64,000 bases of DNA from Orychophragmus violaceus. Taxonomy: Eukaryota > Streptophyta > Magnoliopsida > Brassicales > Brassicaceae. Numbering within the stretch: the stretch's first letter is position 1; every line of letters begins with the position of its first letter. This document shows, piece by piece, positions 33,201 to 41,915 of this stretch. The position numbers were made by a program, and so were the translations under genes. The notes beneath the pieces are model-generated. The model had not been told where the DNA came from. It did not search any database and saw only the letters and a list, made by a program, of their open reading frames with translations. Where the stretch lies: NCBI GenBank assembly GCA_030180135.1, contig CM058233.1, positions 26,631,615 through 26,695,614 of the forward strand, written 5' to 3'.

Positions 33201-33565
33201 CCATTATGTGTTGCAACACGATGATCGTTTTTATTAAATGGCACTTGTTTTGTAAAGACTATTAAACGTTGTACGCAATGTTTGTTTACTCAGAAATGAA
33301 TACGCTTTCCTGATATTGTGTTTAGTCCGAACCGACACAACTCACGGAAGTGGTACAAGTTGAAAAGCTTTGTATCATGGAAGTGAGGATAGCGGGGTCA
33401 AAGACGGGTTAGTGCGAGCCTTTATCTCAAACTGATCTGTCTCTGGCTTCGTCTTGTGACAAACCTTTTCTGTTTGACTTGCTCGGGTTCGACTTGGTCA
33501 TGTTCATGTTTGATTGTTGACCGGTTAGCTCGTCGGTCAGCGGATAATGGGAAAGGGGCATTACA
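30262..33565 (+). repeat. 3' LTR of the gag-only element
   Basis: 3304 bp. Differs from the 5' LTR mainly by a GAA/GGA microsatellite that has grown from about 30 bp to about 180 bp (31025-31200), and by a short extra segment near 31510-31545. Confidence 0.9.
31025..31210 (+). repeat. Expanded (GAA)n/(GAAGGA)n microsatellite
   Basis: Nearly pure purine run just downstream of the LTR TATA box, in the presumed transcribed leader. The homologous place in the 5' LTR has about a dozen GAA units. Confidence 0.9.
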
Positions 33566-33570
33566 CTTAG

Positions 33571-34447
33571 TATAGTAAACATGTTAGTTACCATGTTCTA
33601 TATAAGCTGTGATTTCAGAAGCATTACAAAATAAACGGGCTTCAAATTTTACAACTGATAAATTATAATTTATTAAATATATTATTTTTCATTCTTTATG
33701 TCTTTAGTTTTTAAAAAAATATTTTTGAAAATTTTAATCTAAAGAAATTAAATTAAAATAGATAACTTTGAGAATTACATTTTTAAGTGATTATCCTTTT
33801 TAATTGATATTATTCAGTAACAAATGTTAGTTTATTTATTATTGTGTGGTGTATTTATATATTATAAAGTCATAAGTTCAACTAAAATATGTTTTACACC
33901 GTAAATCTTCGAGTTTTTTTGTCAACCCTCTAAAATTAATTTGTCTATTATATATTGTGCATTTGGTTTTTCAATGTTGGTCAAAACCAACTATCGAATT
34001 TGCTTTAACTTCCGCATTGACAATGAATCAAATGTCTTTTAAAATTTGAACATGATGATTATTGCCTTAGTGAAAGTGGATATATCTCCCCTTATGTTTG
34101 ACTCCGTAATGATTTACATCAATAAAAATCCTCAACAGAAATCTATCTAACAATTCTTAATACCAAAATCTACAATTTCGTTATCATGTATTAGTCAGTA
34201 CAACTACAATAAACTTGTTGAAGGAAAAAAGTATATAATTTACAAATCTCTAATAGACTCAAGCTTTAGACATCAATACGCTAATCACTTTTGTGGTTAC
34301 CACATAAATGTCAATAGTCTTAAAACCTTGAACTGCCCCTATAAGTGAAGATAAATTTCAGCGATTTTTATATTTTGATGTGGTTTGTTGATAATAAAAC
34401 TTATTAGACTTTTAGTACGAAAAGCCCATCTCCAGTTTACTGGACCT
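33571..34447. other. AT-rich target region, right part
   Basis: Continuation of 23310-24073 beyond the gag-only element. No coding region or structured repeat recognised. Confidence 0.4.
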
Positions 34448-34460
34448 CTAGTTTTAAGGT

Positions 34461-34475
34461 CCATGCTTTGCATGG
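34461..34475 (-). terminator. Helitron-type 3' hairpin
   Basis: CCATGC, TTT, GCATGG stem-loop followed on the minus strand by ACCTTAAAACTAG. In Helitrons such a hairpin marks the replication end. Confidence 0.4.
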
Positions 34476-34569
34476 GCTAAATAGTTTGTAATTGTTTTAG
34501 AAATTACTTCTCTACCTGAGGAATAAATGAATCTCAAACTCTAGTAGTGTATTTTTTAGACTTTAATCT

Positions 34570-34584
34570 CCCCCCCCCCCCCCC
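34570..34584. repeat. 15-base C homopolymer
   Basis: Uninterrupted run of C, next to the 3' end of the RNase H fragment. Length may be unreliable in sequencing. Confidence 0.8.
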
Positions 34585-34601
34585 GACAACTTAACACTTT
34601 A

Positions 34602-35213
34602 TTAATGTAAGAAATAGTGATTTACAAAGGTATTAAATATATTAAAAGATAACATATGCGTAAGTAAAACCCCATAAAGGGCAATATTATGATTTTCTTG
34701 GTTGACTTGTCTTTTGACGAATGAGAATTGAACGTGGTTGAATGATCTTCTTCTCAATTGAACTTCTTCTGTAATATTATGTATTCTCCAGTCAATTTGT
34801 GGACTGTTGAGACTGGTTATTAATATTTGGCAGTCACCTTCAAAGATCATGGAGGGATGGATGCCTTCACAGAACTCGATTGCAGTTAACAAAGTTTTTG
34901 CTTCTGCATCTAGAGGAGATGCAGCAAAACCAAGATCAGTAGCTCCCCAGCCAATAGTTTGTCCCTGATCATTACAGATTATCCAGCTTCCTTTTGCAAG
35001 ATTATTTAGGTGGTGAAATGAGGCATCAAAATTGTATATGTAGAATTCATAAGGAGGACATACCCAAGATGCAGGAGCTTGTATTTGCTTGCGAGCTTCA
35101 GTGTTTGAAGTAGAGTATGATAGGATCCAATCTTTAACATCACAAATCGTGTATTGCACTTCTTTCGTAGGGTTGACGATACTATTAGTGAAGACAAACT
35201 TGTTTTTAGACAT
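34602..35213 (-). pseudogene. RNase H-like domain fragment (plant LINE-type)
   Basis: A 203-residue frame starting ATG at 35213. The middle and end match the RNase H fold common in plant non-LTR retrotransposons and their domesticated relatives: NFDASF (first Asp), GSWIICNDQGQTIGWG, LDAEAKTLLTAIEF (Glu), FEGDCQILITSL (second Asp), FVKRQVNQENHNIA. Usual proteins continue past NHNIA with ...DKIAK; here the end is unrelated, so the C-terminus is lost. No reverse transcriptase precedes it. It lies within the putative Helitron and was probably captured. It would cleave RNA in RNA-DNA hybrids if made. Confidence 0.6.
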
Positions 35214-35330
35214 TAATCTTATTTAGTTTCTTCTGACATTGAAATTGCATAATTCAAAGTGTACAGTTTTCATCTATCCATTCTAGAAAATAGATTTGAA
35301 AAGTGATATTCAACCGAACCACTTCCTTAC

Positions 35331-35600
35331 CTAGGATGATGATACTTGCAAGAAGCACCGAATTTGCATGCTCTCGTTCGCATAAAATGCTGAGCAACAA
35401 AAAAAAACACAATCTTAAGTTCACAGCTTTCTTTTAAGACAAAATCAGACACAATGAAACAGCATTGATCAAGTTTGAATTGTTTGATCATCAAAACAGA
35501 GATTAAAAAAAAACAGAGATTCAGTATTATAAAAACCTGAAAAACTGGATGTCCCATCCTCTCCGGTAAATCTCCATCTCCTCCTCTCACACCTCCAATA
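35331..35600 (-). pseudogene. Captured CCCH zinc-finger gene fragment (two partial exons and intron)
   Basis: On the minus strand an exon ending GDLPERMGHPVFQ (to 35537) is followed by a 147-bp GT-AG intron (35390-35536) and a 59-bp exon (35331-35389) HFMRTRACKFGASCKYHHPR with a following GTAAGG donor. Joined, they match the second finger of plant CCCH proteins of the AtC3H32/34 type, where the usual text is PERxGxPxCQ then HFMRTGTCKFG. The first Cys of the finger (here F) is changed. These proteins bind RNA or DNA. Retention of the intron shows capture at the DNA level, which fits a Helitron and not an mRNA-derived copy. Copy 1 keeps only the first exon. Confidence 0.7.
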
Positions 35601-36101
35601 ACCTAAACACCAAATCAAGACAACGTCCCGACATTCTGTATTGCTCCAGTAAGTGATGTATTATGCAAGTCGCTGCAGGAGAACACTCGGTATATAACAC
35701 ACATGTAAACATGAGACGCTAGAAATGTTGAATAATTGCTGACTTTCAGTGTCTTGAGATCGAGTAATTCTCCAAAATTGGACTAATAGACCTCAGATTG
35801 ATTTGTGAAAGAAACCTTGAAAACCAAAAGAAGAAAAATCTGAGTTGAGATCAAGAAATGTAAAAATAAATGGGTACAATAAGGATCGTCTTACAATGAT
35901 GCAACACGGATTCCTTTATATTCAGTGTGGCTCCAAGGAAGCGGCATGCATGGGTCCTCTTGCCATCCAAAGTCTTTTCCAGTAAATTGTTCTATGACTT
36001 TAATTGCCGAAACTGCAAAGATAGCGTAGATTGTGAGCTTTTTTGGCTGGTGGATTTTGTTCTATCAAGGTAAAATCAAACAGAGAGTACCTGTGGTAGA
36101 A

Positions 36102-36230
36102 GAAGCTTCTGGAGGGATTTGAAGGATTCCAAATTTGATGTTTGAAGCTTCTGGAGGGATTTAAAGGATTCCAAATTTGATGCTTGAAGCTTCTGGAGGG
36201 ATTTGAAGGATTCCAAATTTGATGTTTGAA
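36102..36230 (-). repeat. Three 42-bp tandem repeats in copy 2
   Basis: Units start at 36102, 36144 and 36186. On the minus strand they encode a 14-residue repeat SNLESFKSLQKLQT in an open frame of 76 residues beginning MVVLDGRFLLINP (36076-36306). Whether the frame is a captured exon is unclear. Confidence 0.75.
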
Positions 36231-36633
36231 ATCCTAGATCGAGCCAACGAAAACAGAATACCCATATCGGGTTGATGAGGAGGAATCGGCCATCTAGCAC
36301 GACCATCGGCGCGAGTATCAGCAGTAAATTTCTCTCGGCTTTTTCAATCTGTTTTTGTAGAAAAAGATATAATAGATATTATTAAATCGGAAAACTGGTA
36401 AGAGATTGATAATAGGGTTGTGGGAAAGAGATGAAGTAAACAATTTAGGGAATATTTAAAAAATAAAAATAAAACCAGAGCTTTAACTCGCTTCAACCAA
36501 AATTAGAAAAAAAACAATTTGTTGTAAAAAAATGTTGAAAAATGGAGAAGATGACACATAGAATTTGTCCAGGTGTCAAAAGGATAAATAGGCAGTTTCT
36601 AGCATTTTTGCTAGTGACTTATAGATAAAAGGA

Positions 36634-36975
36634 TTAAACCCAAAAACATATTTTACAGCAATATCATAAATACATACAATATACCAATACATATACTCTT
36701 ACATTTTACCGAAATCATCTTCGACCCCCTAACCGGTGAAGACTCTCTTTTGTCCACTGTCTTTATAACCCAACCATGCCGACGCTCAAACACCTCCCTC
36801 TCCCCATTTACAAAATACTTGGCTTTCATTGCAAACAAGATTACACATCTGAAGTCCAGCAACCCTAAGACCTGTAAATTGAGCATTACTCCAACCTTTC
36901 ACTTCATCTTTTCCCTATAATTGTCGCTTTGTTTGTTATTTTTCACTAAGTATTGCAGGACCTAGTTTCGCCAAT
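36634..36975. other. Target of Athila-A, left part; unrecognised
   Basis: Minus strand has an open stretch (36653-36886, ...FRCVILFAMKAKYFVNGEREVF) preceded by TTTACAG, which could be a splice acceptor. It may be part of a host gene or a captured fragment that continues at 46016 beyond Athila-A. I do not recognise the protein. Confidence 0.35.
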
Positions 36976-36980
36976 GCTAG

Positions 36981-38179
36981 TGATAGGTTGTAAGTTTTAC
37001 CCTATACAAACTGCAAGTGCACAATATATCAATGTCGTACTTAGGGATCGAATCCACGAGGACTCTAGGCAACGATAGGATTAGAACTAAACAGATTAAA
37101 CTAGGAGAAAGCAAATTGTATTAAATAACTAAAAAGCAAGCAAGAAAGTAAATCAGTAGCAAGTTGTGGTTGTAAGCAATAAACTAAGGGCGCTAAGTCT
37201 AGGGCGTTCTCAGGAAATCAGACAAGCAGATAAATCATTCAATCAAGATCTAACTAAGCTCAGTTCTAGAACTCAAACACAAATATAGAATTAACCAACT
37301 GTCGTTGCGAGAATTCTCTAAGTCTAAGTGCATCAATCCAAATTCCTTTGCAATTACTAACAGATTAAACCAGCTTTAATTCCAAGTTCGATATGTTCAC
37401 AATCTAATTAAACCAAATTCCTTTGCGAGTAATTAAATTGCTCAACCTAAATAGTTCAGATTCTAAACCACACTGTCGTGTCAATTTAGCAACCTAAGAT
37501 CTAGATTCTAAGTGATCAGGTTAGAACTAGCATTAAACACAATTTAGTTTGAAGAACATCTATTGATGTGAATCCTTAACTGAATTAATTATATCTAGCA
37601 AGTCATGAAATCCCTATGAGAAACCCTAAACCTAACTATGAAACTACTCGGACATAGAATATGAAGACATAATCAATGAAATAATAGATATCATAAAAGA
37701 GATTAGAATAATAAAAGGGGTTCGAAAACTTCTCCAAAAACAAAGTGTAGTACAGGATCAGATCAGCCCCAAAAGCTCTAAAAACTCTCTGCTCTTAGTT
37801 ATGATAGCGTATCTAAAACAAAACTCAAAACCCTAATTAAATAGCTAAAACATGTCTTGGGGCTTCTGTGTAAATATCTGGAACTTCTGGGCATCTTTGC
37901 AATATCATCATTCTTCATTAAACCGCCGAGATCTGGCCCAACTCGCTGTGCAACGATCGATGCAGAGGTGCATCGATCGACACACCCCTCTGTTTCGGAC
38001 AGTGAGCATAAACTCTCGGGTCAAAACTCCAAAATGCTCCAAATAGCTTCATAATCTCCAAATCCGCTCCAAACGTGCGTGTACCTAATAACACCTATAA
38101 AAGACTTGAAAGAAACTATAAAAGACTCTAAAACACACTTATATCATGGCATAAAACCGGTAAAAACAATGATATATCA
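36981..38179 (-). repeat. Athila-A 3' LTR
   Basis: 1199 bp. A palindrome pair is at 37949-37984. Near the element-proximal end, 10-bp inverted arms TATATCATGG and CCATGATATA occur, as in Athila-B. Confidence 0.9.
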
Positions 38180-38196
38180 ACTCCCCCACACTTAGC
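38180..38196 (-). other. Athila-A polypurine tract
   Basis: Minus strand AAGTGTGGGGGAGT against the LTR. Further copies of the core AAGTGTGGGGGA occur near 38352 and 39110. Confidence 0.8.
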
Positions 38197-39594
38197 CTTT
38201 GCTTGCCCTCAAGCAAAACAGAGAACTAAAACATGGTGAAGAGGTTTGAAAACTTTCAGAAACTCTTTTTGTCCTAGAAGTAACAACACTCAGATTCCCC
38301 TTAGTAAACCACTGAAAGAATCAACCGCAAGATATCAAGACCAACATGTACTTCCCCCACACTTAGCAATTGTCCTAAGTAAACTCCACAATCAATCCAA
38401 GCAATTCAAATTCACCCTACTGACTTCTTTACAATATTAAGTGCGGTCTCACCTAAGGATTATCGATCAAAGGGCACATGGATTCTTACTTTGCCAACTC
38501 TAGACCACCATACTATCTGTTTCTGGTTCCTTTTCTTCTCTTTTCCCTTCCTTAGCATTCTGATTTTTCTCCATTGGGTATCATTTTATTTTTTTTATCA
38601 GTGCTCTTCCCGTTAAGGGGTGTACTTTGGACACATTCCATGGATGCACAGAAGATGATAGTTGTAGCTACCACTCCCAGAGACCACTTCGGAGTTACTA
38701 ACTCATCCTCAGTTTATTACTCTTTTTTTTATGGAAGGGGAGAAGGGAACCATACTCGTACAGGTTTACAAGCTGTGTCAGAACTAACAAAGGAGTCCGA
38801 CTCAAGGTATACCAAGCCCTTATTTGAGAAAATTAAAGTCAGGATTAAGGGTGAAGCCAGTAAAAGGATTCTCTGAATACCTTAATCGATATGGGTGTCC
38901 TCAGTAGGTTGATCCGTGTTGGGTTTTCTAATAGTCATAGATTGATCTTTCAGCTTCATCCCAGTGGTTACTTAAGTTCCTGCAAGATATTGTTAACATC
39001 TCCAAAATTCACTGTTTCTTACTTAAACTTGTTTTGACTCAATAAAATAAATTTTTTTGAAAAACGGACTGACTCTTAAGAAAACAGAAAGATAAAGTCA
39101 GTAGCTACCTCCCCCACACTTGAAACACACTGTCCCCAGTAGTGTTAAGCTAAGGGTTGGTTAAAGGAAAGCAAAAATGTTATGGATGTGTTGAGTTCTG
39201 TCTGATTTTTACCTCTGTCGCACATGCATCGATCGTTACATAAATGTAACGACCGTTGCTAGGCGATTTTTCGTCGTGTGTCGATCGTTGCTCAGGTCCG
39301 CAACGATCGCTGCAATGTGATTACTTGTGTTGTGACGATCGACACAGGTTGTGTCGATCGACGCATTGCGATTTTGGAGAACAGTCAGCAAGTTAGCAGG
39401 TTAGTCCGTGAGAAATCATGAAATTTCAAACCTGCAAGCTGAAAACCACTGAAAACAGATAAAATCAAAGCAACTAATAGTCTCAAATCAATCACAGCAT
39501 CCAAACATAAGTATCCTAAGAAATCAAAAGAGAAAACAAAAGAAAAGTGAAAAAGAAATACAAAGAACCGCAGTCTAGAGATGCCAATACTCAA
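38197..39594 (-). other. Athila-A 3' untranslated region
   Basis: Non-coding, homologous to 59740-61040 of Athila-B. Contains two internal polypurine-like tracts and the palindrome pairs at 39225-39365. Confidence 0.7.
39225..39365. repeat. Three CGATCG palindrome pairs in the Athila-A 3' region
   Basis: Pairs at 39225-39260 (spacing 20), 39277-39314 (22) and 39331-39365 (19). The first is followed by GGCGATTTT, the last by GCGATTTT. Confidence 0.8.
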
Positions 39595-41071
39595 TCACTC
39601 GTCCTCCATCCCATCAATACGATCAGTACCACTCGAAGAACCGGGAGTCGGAGATCGCCGTCTACGTCGAGAAGGTGTTGGATGGTGTATATGTGGCTGT
39701 CTCCTGCAAGTGCAGGTACGCATGAAGTTCCAGATGACCCGTAGAATACCATCCTCACGCTCTCTCCACTCTGCCTCAGACATATCATCGTAAGGCATCG
39801 TAGGCTCGGGAAAAGGGCCAACATCATCGACAGGGGCAGCAGGTGCAGGCGAAGATAAAGTAGAAGCTCGTGTAGAGGGCTCTCCCAGCGGATGAGCCAT
39901 AGAAGGAACTCTGCGTTGATCGCTCGTAGGAGGCTGGAATCTCAAAGCATCCAGCGTATCGATCTGTGTAAGACCAGCAGCAGGAAGATCCACACCACAC
40001 TTCTCTGTGGTAGGGTCATAATAGACCCATATGCGTCCCTCCTTCAGCCATGTAGCACTCTGCATATGGCTAAAATCAAGGAACTCCATGCTGTCATTAC
40101 GCTCCGTACCCTCTAAGGGAATCCTGCAATACCTGAAAATGGGAGTAAGCAGACTCCCTACTGTCTCAGTGCCCTTGCCATCAAATGACTTCTTCTGCAG
40201 CTCGCATAAATGATGAGCAAAAACAACTCCCAAGTTGATTCCTCTAGTGGGATCTCTCAGAACAGTACCCTCGAACTGGTCCCTCAGTCCAATGAACAGC
40301 ATCTCCATCTCGTTCTTACGCATCTTGTTGGCTTCAAACTTGCACATCCCAAGATGCGCAAGACGTATCTAAGAACAGAATGCCTAACCTGAATCACCGG
40401 CGTGGTCCTCGAGTTATACCGACCATTGCCGATACAGCCCAGAAATATTGAGCTTCCTCCACATCCCACTCAAGAGATATACCAATGCGCGTCGGCTCAG
40501 TGTTGAATCCATAAATCCTACAGATATCGATAAAGGGAATCCGATACCTGGCTCCTAAGCACATGAAGGTAAAGAAACCTCCTGAAGCCTTCCTGCTATC
40601 TGGGTTAGGGTATATCACCCTGCAAGTGGCCAACAGCTGTCTTACCAACTCAGGGTACATCTTGTAAGGCTGCATTGGCATTGTCCCCAGACCAATGCCC
40701 TTACATAGTGCAAGAACCTGCTCATCAATGCCCAGACTCCTGCAAGTCGAGTAATCTGCAAACTTGGTTGGCTTAAGCGTCATACCACACCAACCGTTGT
40801 AGAGCAATGTGTCAAACTCATCCCAGTGCTCATGTAATGGCCGCTTTGTGAAGGTGTCGGTCTTTAGCAGCTCATCAATCTCCATGCCCCAGACCTTATC
40901 TATCGGAATCAGCTACGCATCTGCCCTGGGCCATGGTGGCTGTATAACTTCTCGATCTCTCTGATAATCCTCATGTGGATCCGAGTCTCGATGGAACCAC
41001 TCAGCTGGTGGATGATGATGCGCTGTAGCTGCTGTGGTGGCTCTACGCTTACGAACTTGTCGAGGAGGCAT
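39595..41071 (-). pseudogene. Athila-specific ORF (env position)
   Basis: Start chosen at ATG 41071 (MPPRQVRKRRATTAATAHH), just after a predicted splice acceptor. The central part (GGFFTFMCLGARYRIPFIDICRIYGF, shortened to GFFTFMCLGARYRIPF) is characteristic of the 'ATHILA ORF-1' family, found downstream of pol in Athila elements where an envelope gene sits in retroviruses. The C-terminus is Ser/Pro/Arg-rich (RRRRRSPTPGSSSGTD). I see no signal peptide or membrane segment. It is broken by TAG at 40913-40915 and by frameshifts near 40440 and 40350. Its role is unknown. Confidence 0.65.
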
Positions 41072-41117
41072 CTGCGAGAAAATCAAATAAATCATATAAG
41101 TCTCGGCAGAAAACTCC

Positions 41118-41181
41118 CTGTGAAATCGCAATGCAACGATCGTTGCACGAATGTGTCGATCGTTGCAGGGCGATTTCACAG
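41118..41181. repeat. Nested palindrome around a CGATCG pair
   Basis: Perfect 12-bp arms CTGTGAAATCGC (41118-41129) and GCGATTTCACAG (41170-41181) enclose units 41132-41147 and 41152-41167. The inner units are TGCAACGATCGTTGCA, a perfect 16-bp palindrome, and TGTGTCGATCGTTGCA. Confidence 0.85.
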
Positions 41182-41339
41182 CCGACATCAAATCCTAAAA
41201 ATCGTTTCTAAATTCGTTCAAAAACCACACAAACAGCCTAATATCATCACCAATCATCCTAAATCAAGTCTAATCAGTACGGAATCATCAATTTCAAGCC
41301 AAAAATCCCTAATTTCTAAACCCTGGAACCGAATCCGAA

Positions 41340-41550
41340 AATGTTGAAAATGAGAGTTCTTACCTTGGATTCACTGCAAATGGGTTAGAGAAATAGACAG
41401 GGGATATGAAAATAAGTAAAATCGAGTCTTGAATCAGAGAAAACGATGAAGAAATGGGAGATTTAGGGTTTGGCACTCTCGGTTGTACGGACGGCGGAAT
41501 GGGGAAGAAGAGCAGAGAAAAGGGTTAAAGGCACTTACCTGGGTCGTGGG
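41340..41550 (-). promoter_or_regulatory. Predicted intron signals in the leader of the Athila ORF
   Basis: Minus strand shows CCAG|GTAAGTGCC near 41541 and TTTGCAG near 41380, followed by TGAATCCAAG|GTAAGAAC, a second donor. They fit expression of the downstream ORF from a spliced subgenomic RNA. Inference from splice consensus only. Confidence 0.35.
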
Positions 41551-41749
41551 AGCAACGATCGATGCACAGGTGCAACGATCGACGCTGTTGAACCGAATTG
41601 GTTCCGATTTAGCACGCGTACCTTAATTTTGCAATTAAACCATTTGCAACGACCGTTGCATAGTACCGCAACGATCGTCACAAGGCGATCCCATATCTTC
41701 GTCAAATCTCCATGCAACGACCGTTGCACATATAGCAACGATCGTCACA
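41551..41749. repeat. Three CGATCG palindrome pairs in the Athila-A spacer
   Basis: Pairs at 41551-41586, 41645-41682 and 41713-41749, with spacings 20, 22 and 21. The first unit of the last two has CGACCG, one change from the core. Confidence 0.8.
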
Positions 41750-41852
41750 CATCTCCAGACAGGGTTCTGTATCTAAAAACTTAGCAAAAACAAATAAAAA
41801 CGTGAAATCCTAAGAAAAACACCAAAAATAAGAAAGAAAAACACTAAAACCT

Positions 41853-41875
41853 ATCAGTGGGTTGCCTCCCACTCA
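41853..41875 (-). other. Conserved hairpin after the protease (Athila-A)
   Basis: Minus strand GTGGGAGGCAACCCAC forms a 5-bp stem. The same motif ends the protease and integrase blocks of Athila-B. Confidence 0.6.
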
Positions 41876-41915
41876 GCGCTTGTTTAAGGTCATTAGCTTG
41901 ACCGGACGAACAAGA

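Larger units (their letters stand above)
24074..33565 (+). mobile_element. Non-autonomous LTR retrotransposon with very long LTRs and gag only
   Basis: LTRs at 24074-27191 (3118 bp) and 30262-33565 (3304 bp) with TGTAATACTCTG...GTTACA/ATTACA termini. Target duplication CTTAG at 24069-24073 and 33566-33570. The primer site for initiator tRNA-Met and a polypurine tract are present. The internal region is only about 3.07 kb and encodes a broken gag with zinc knuckles; I find no protease, reverse transcriptase, RNase H or integrase motif. Such elements are known as LARD or TR-GAG types and must be moved by another element's enzymes. Apart from a microsatellite expansion the LTRs are very similar. 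Confidence 0.9.
34448..36633 (-). mobile_element. Putative non-autonomous Helitron with captured gene fragments, copy 2
   Basis: Minus-strand 5' end TCCTTTTATCTATAAG at 36633, preceded by A. Minus-strand 3' end is the hairpin CCATGC/GCATGG (34461-34475) followed after about ten bases by CTAG at 34448. Hairpin plus CTRR is the Helitron 3' signature, but the next base is A instead of the usual T, so this end is less certain. Inside are an RNase H domain fragment, a CCCH zinc-finger exon pair with its intron, and a 42-bp tandem repeat. No Rep/helicase is encoded, so it would depend on an element such as the Helitron at 49081. Confidence 0.45.

Noticed and set aside
39892..40392. Plus-strand frames within the Athila ORF
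   Set aside because: Shadows of the minus-strand Athila-specific ORF.
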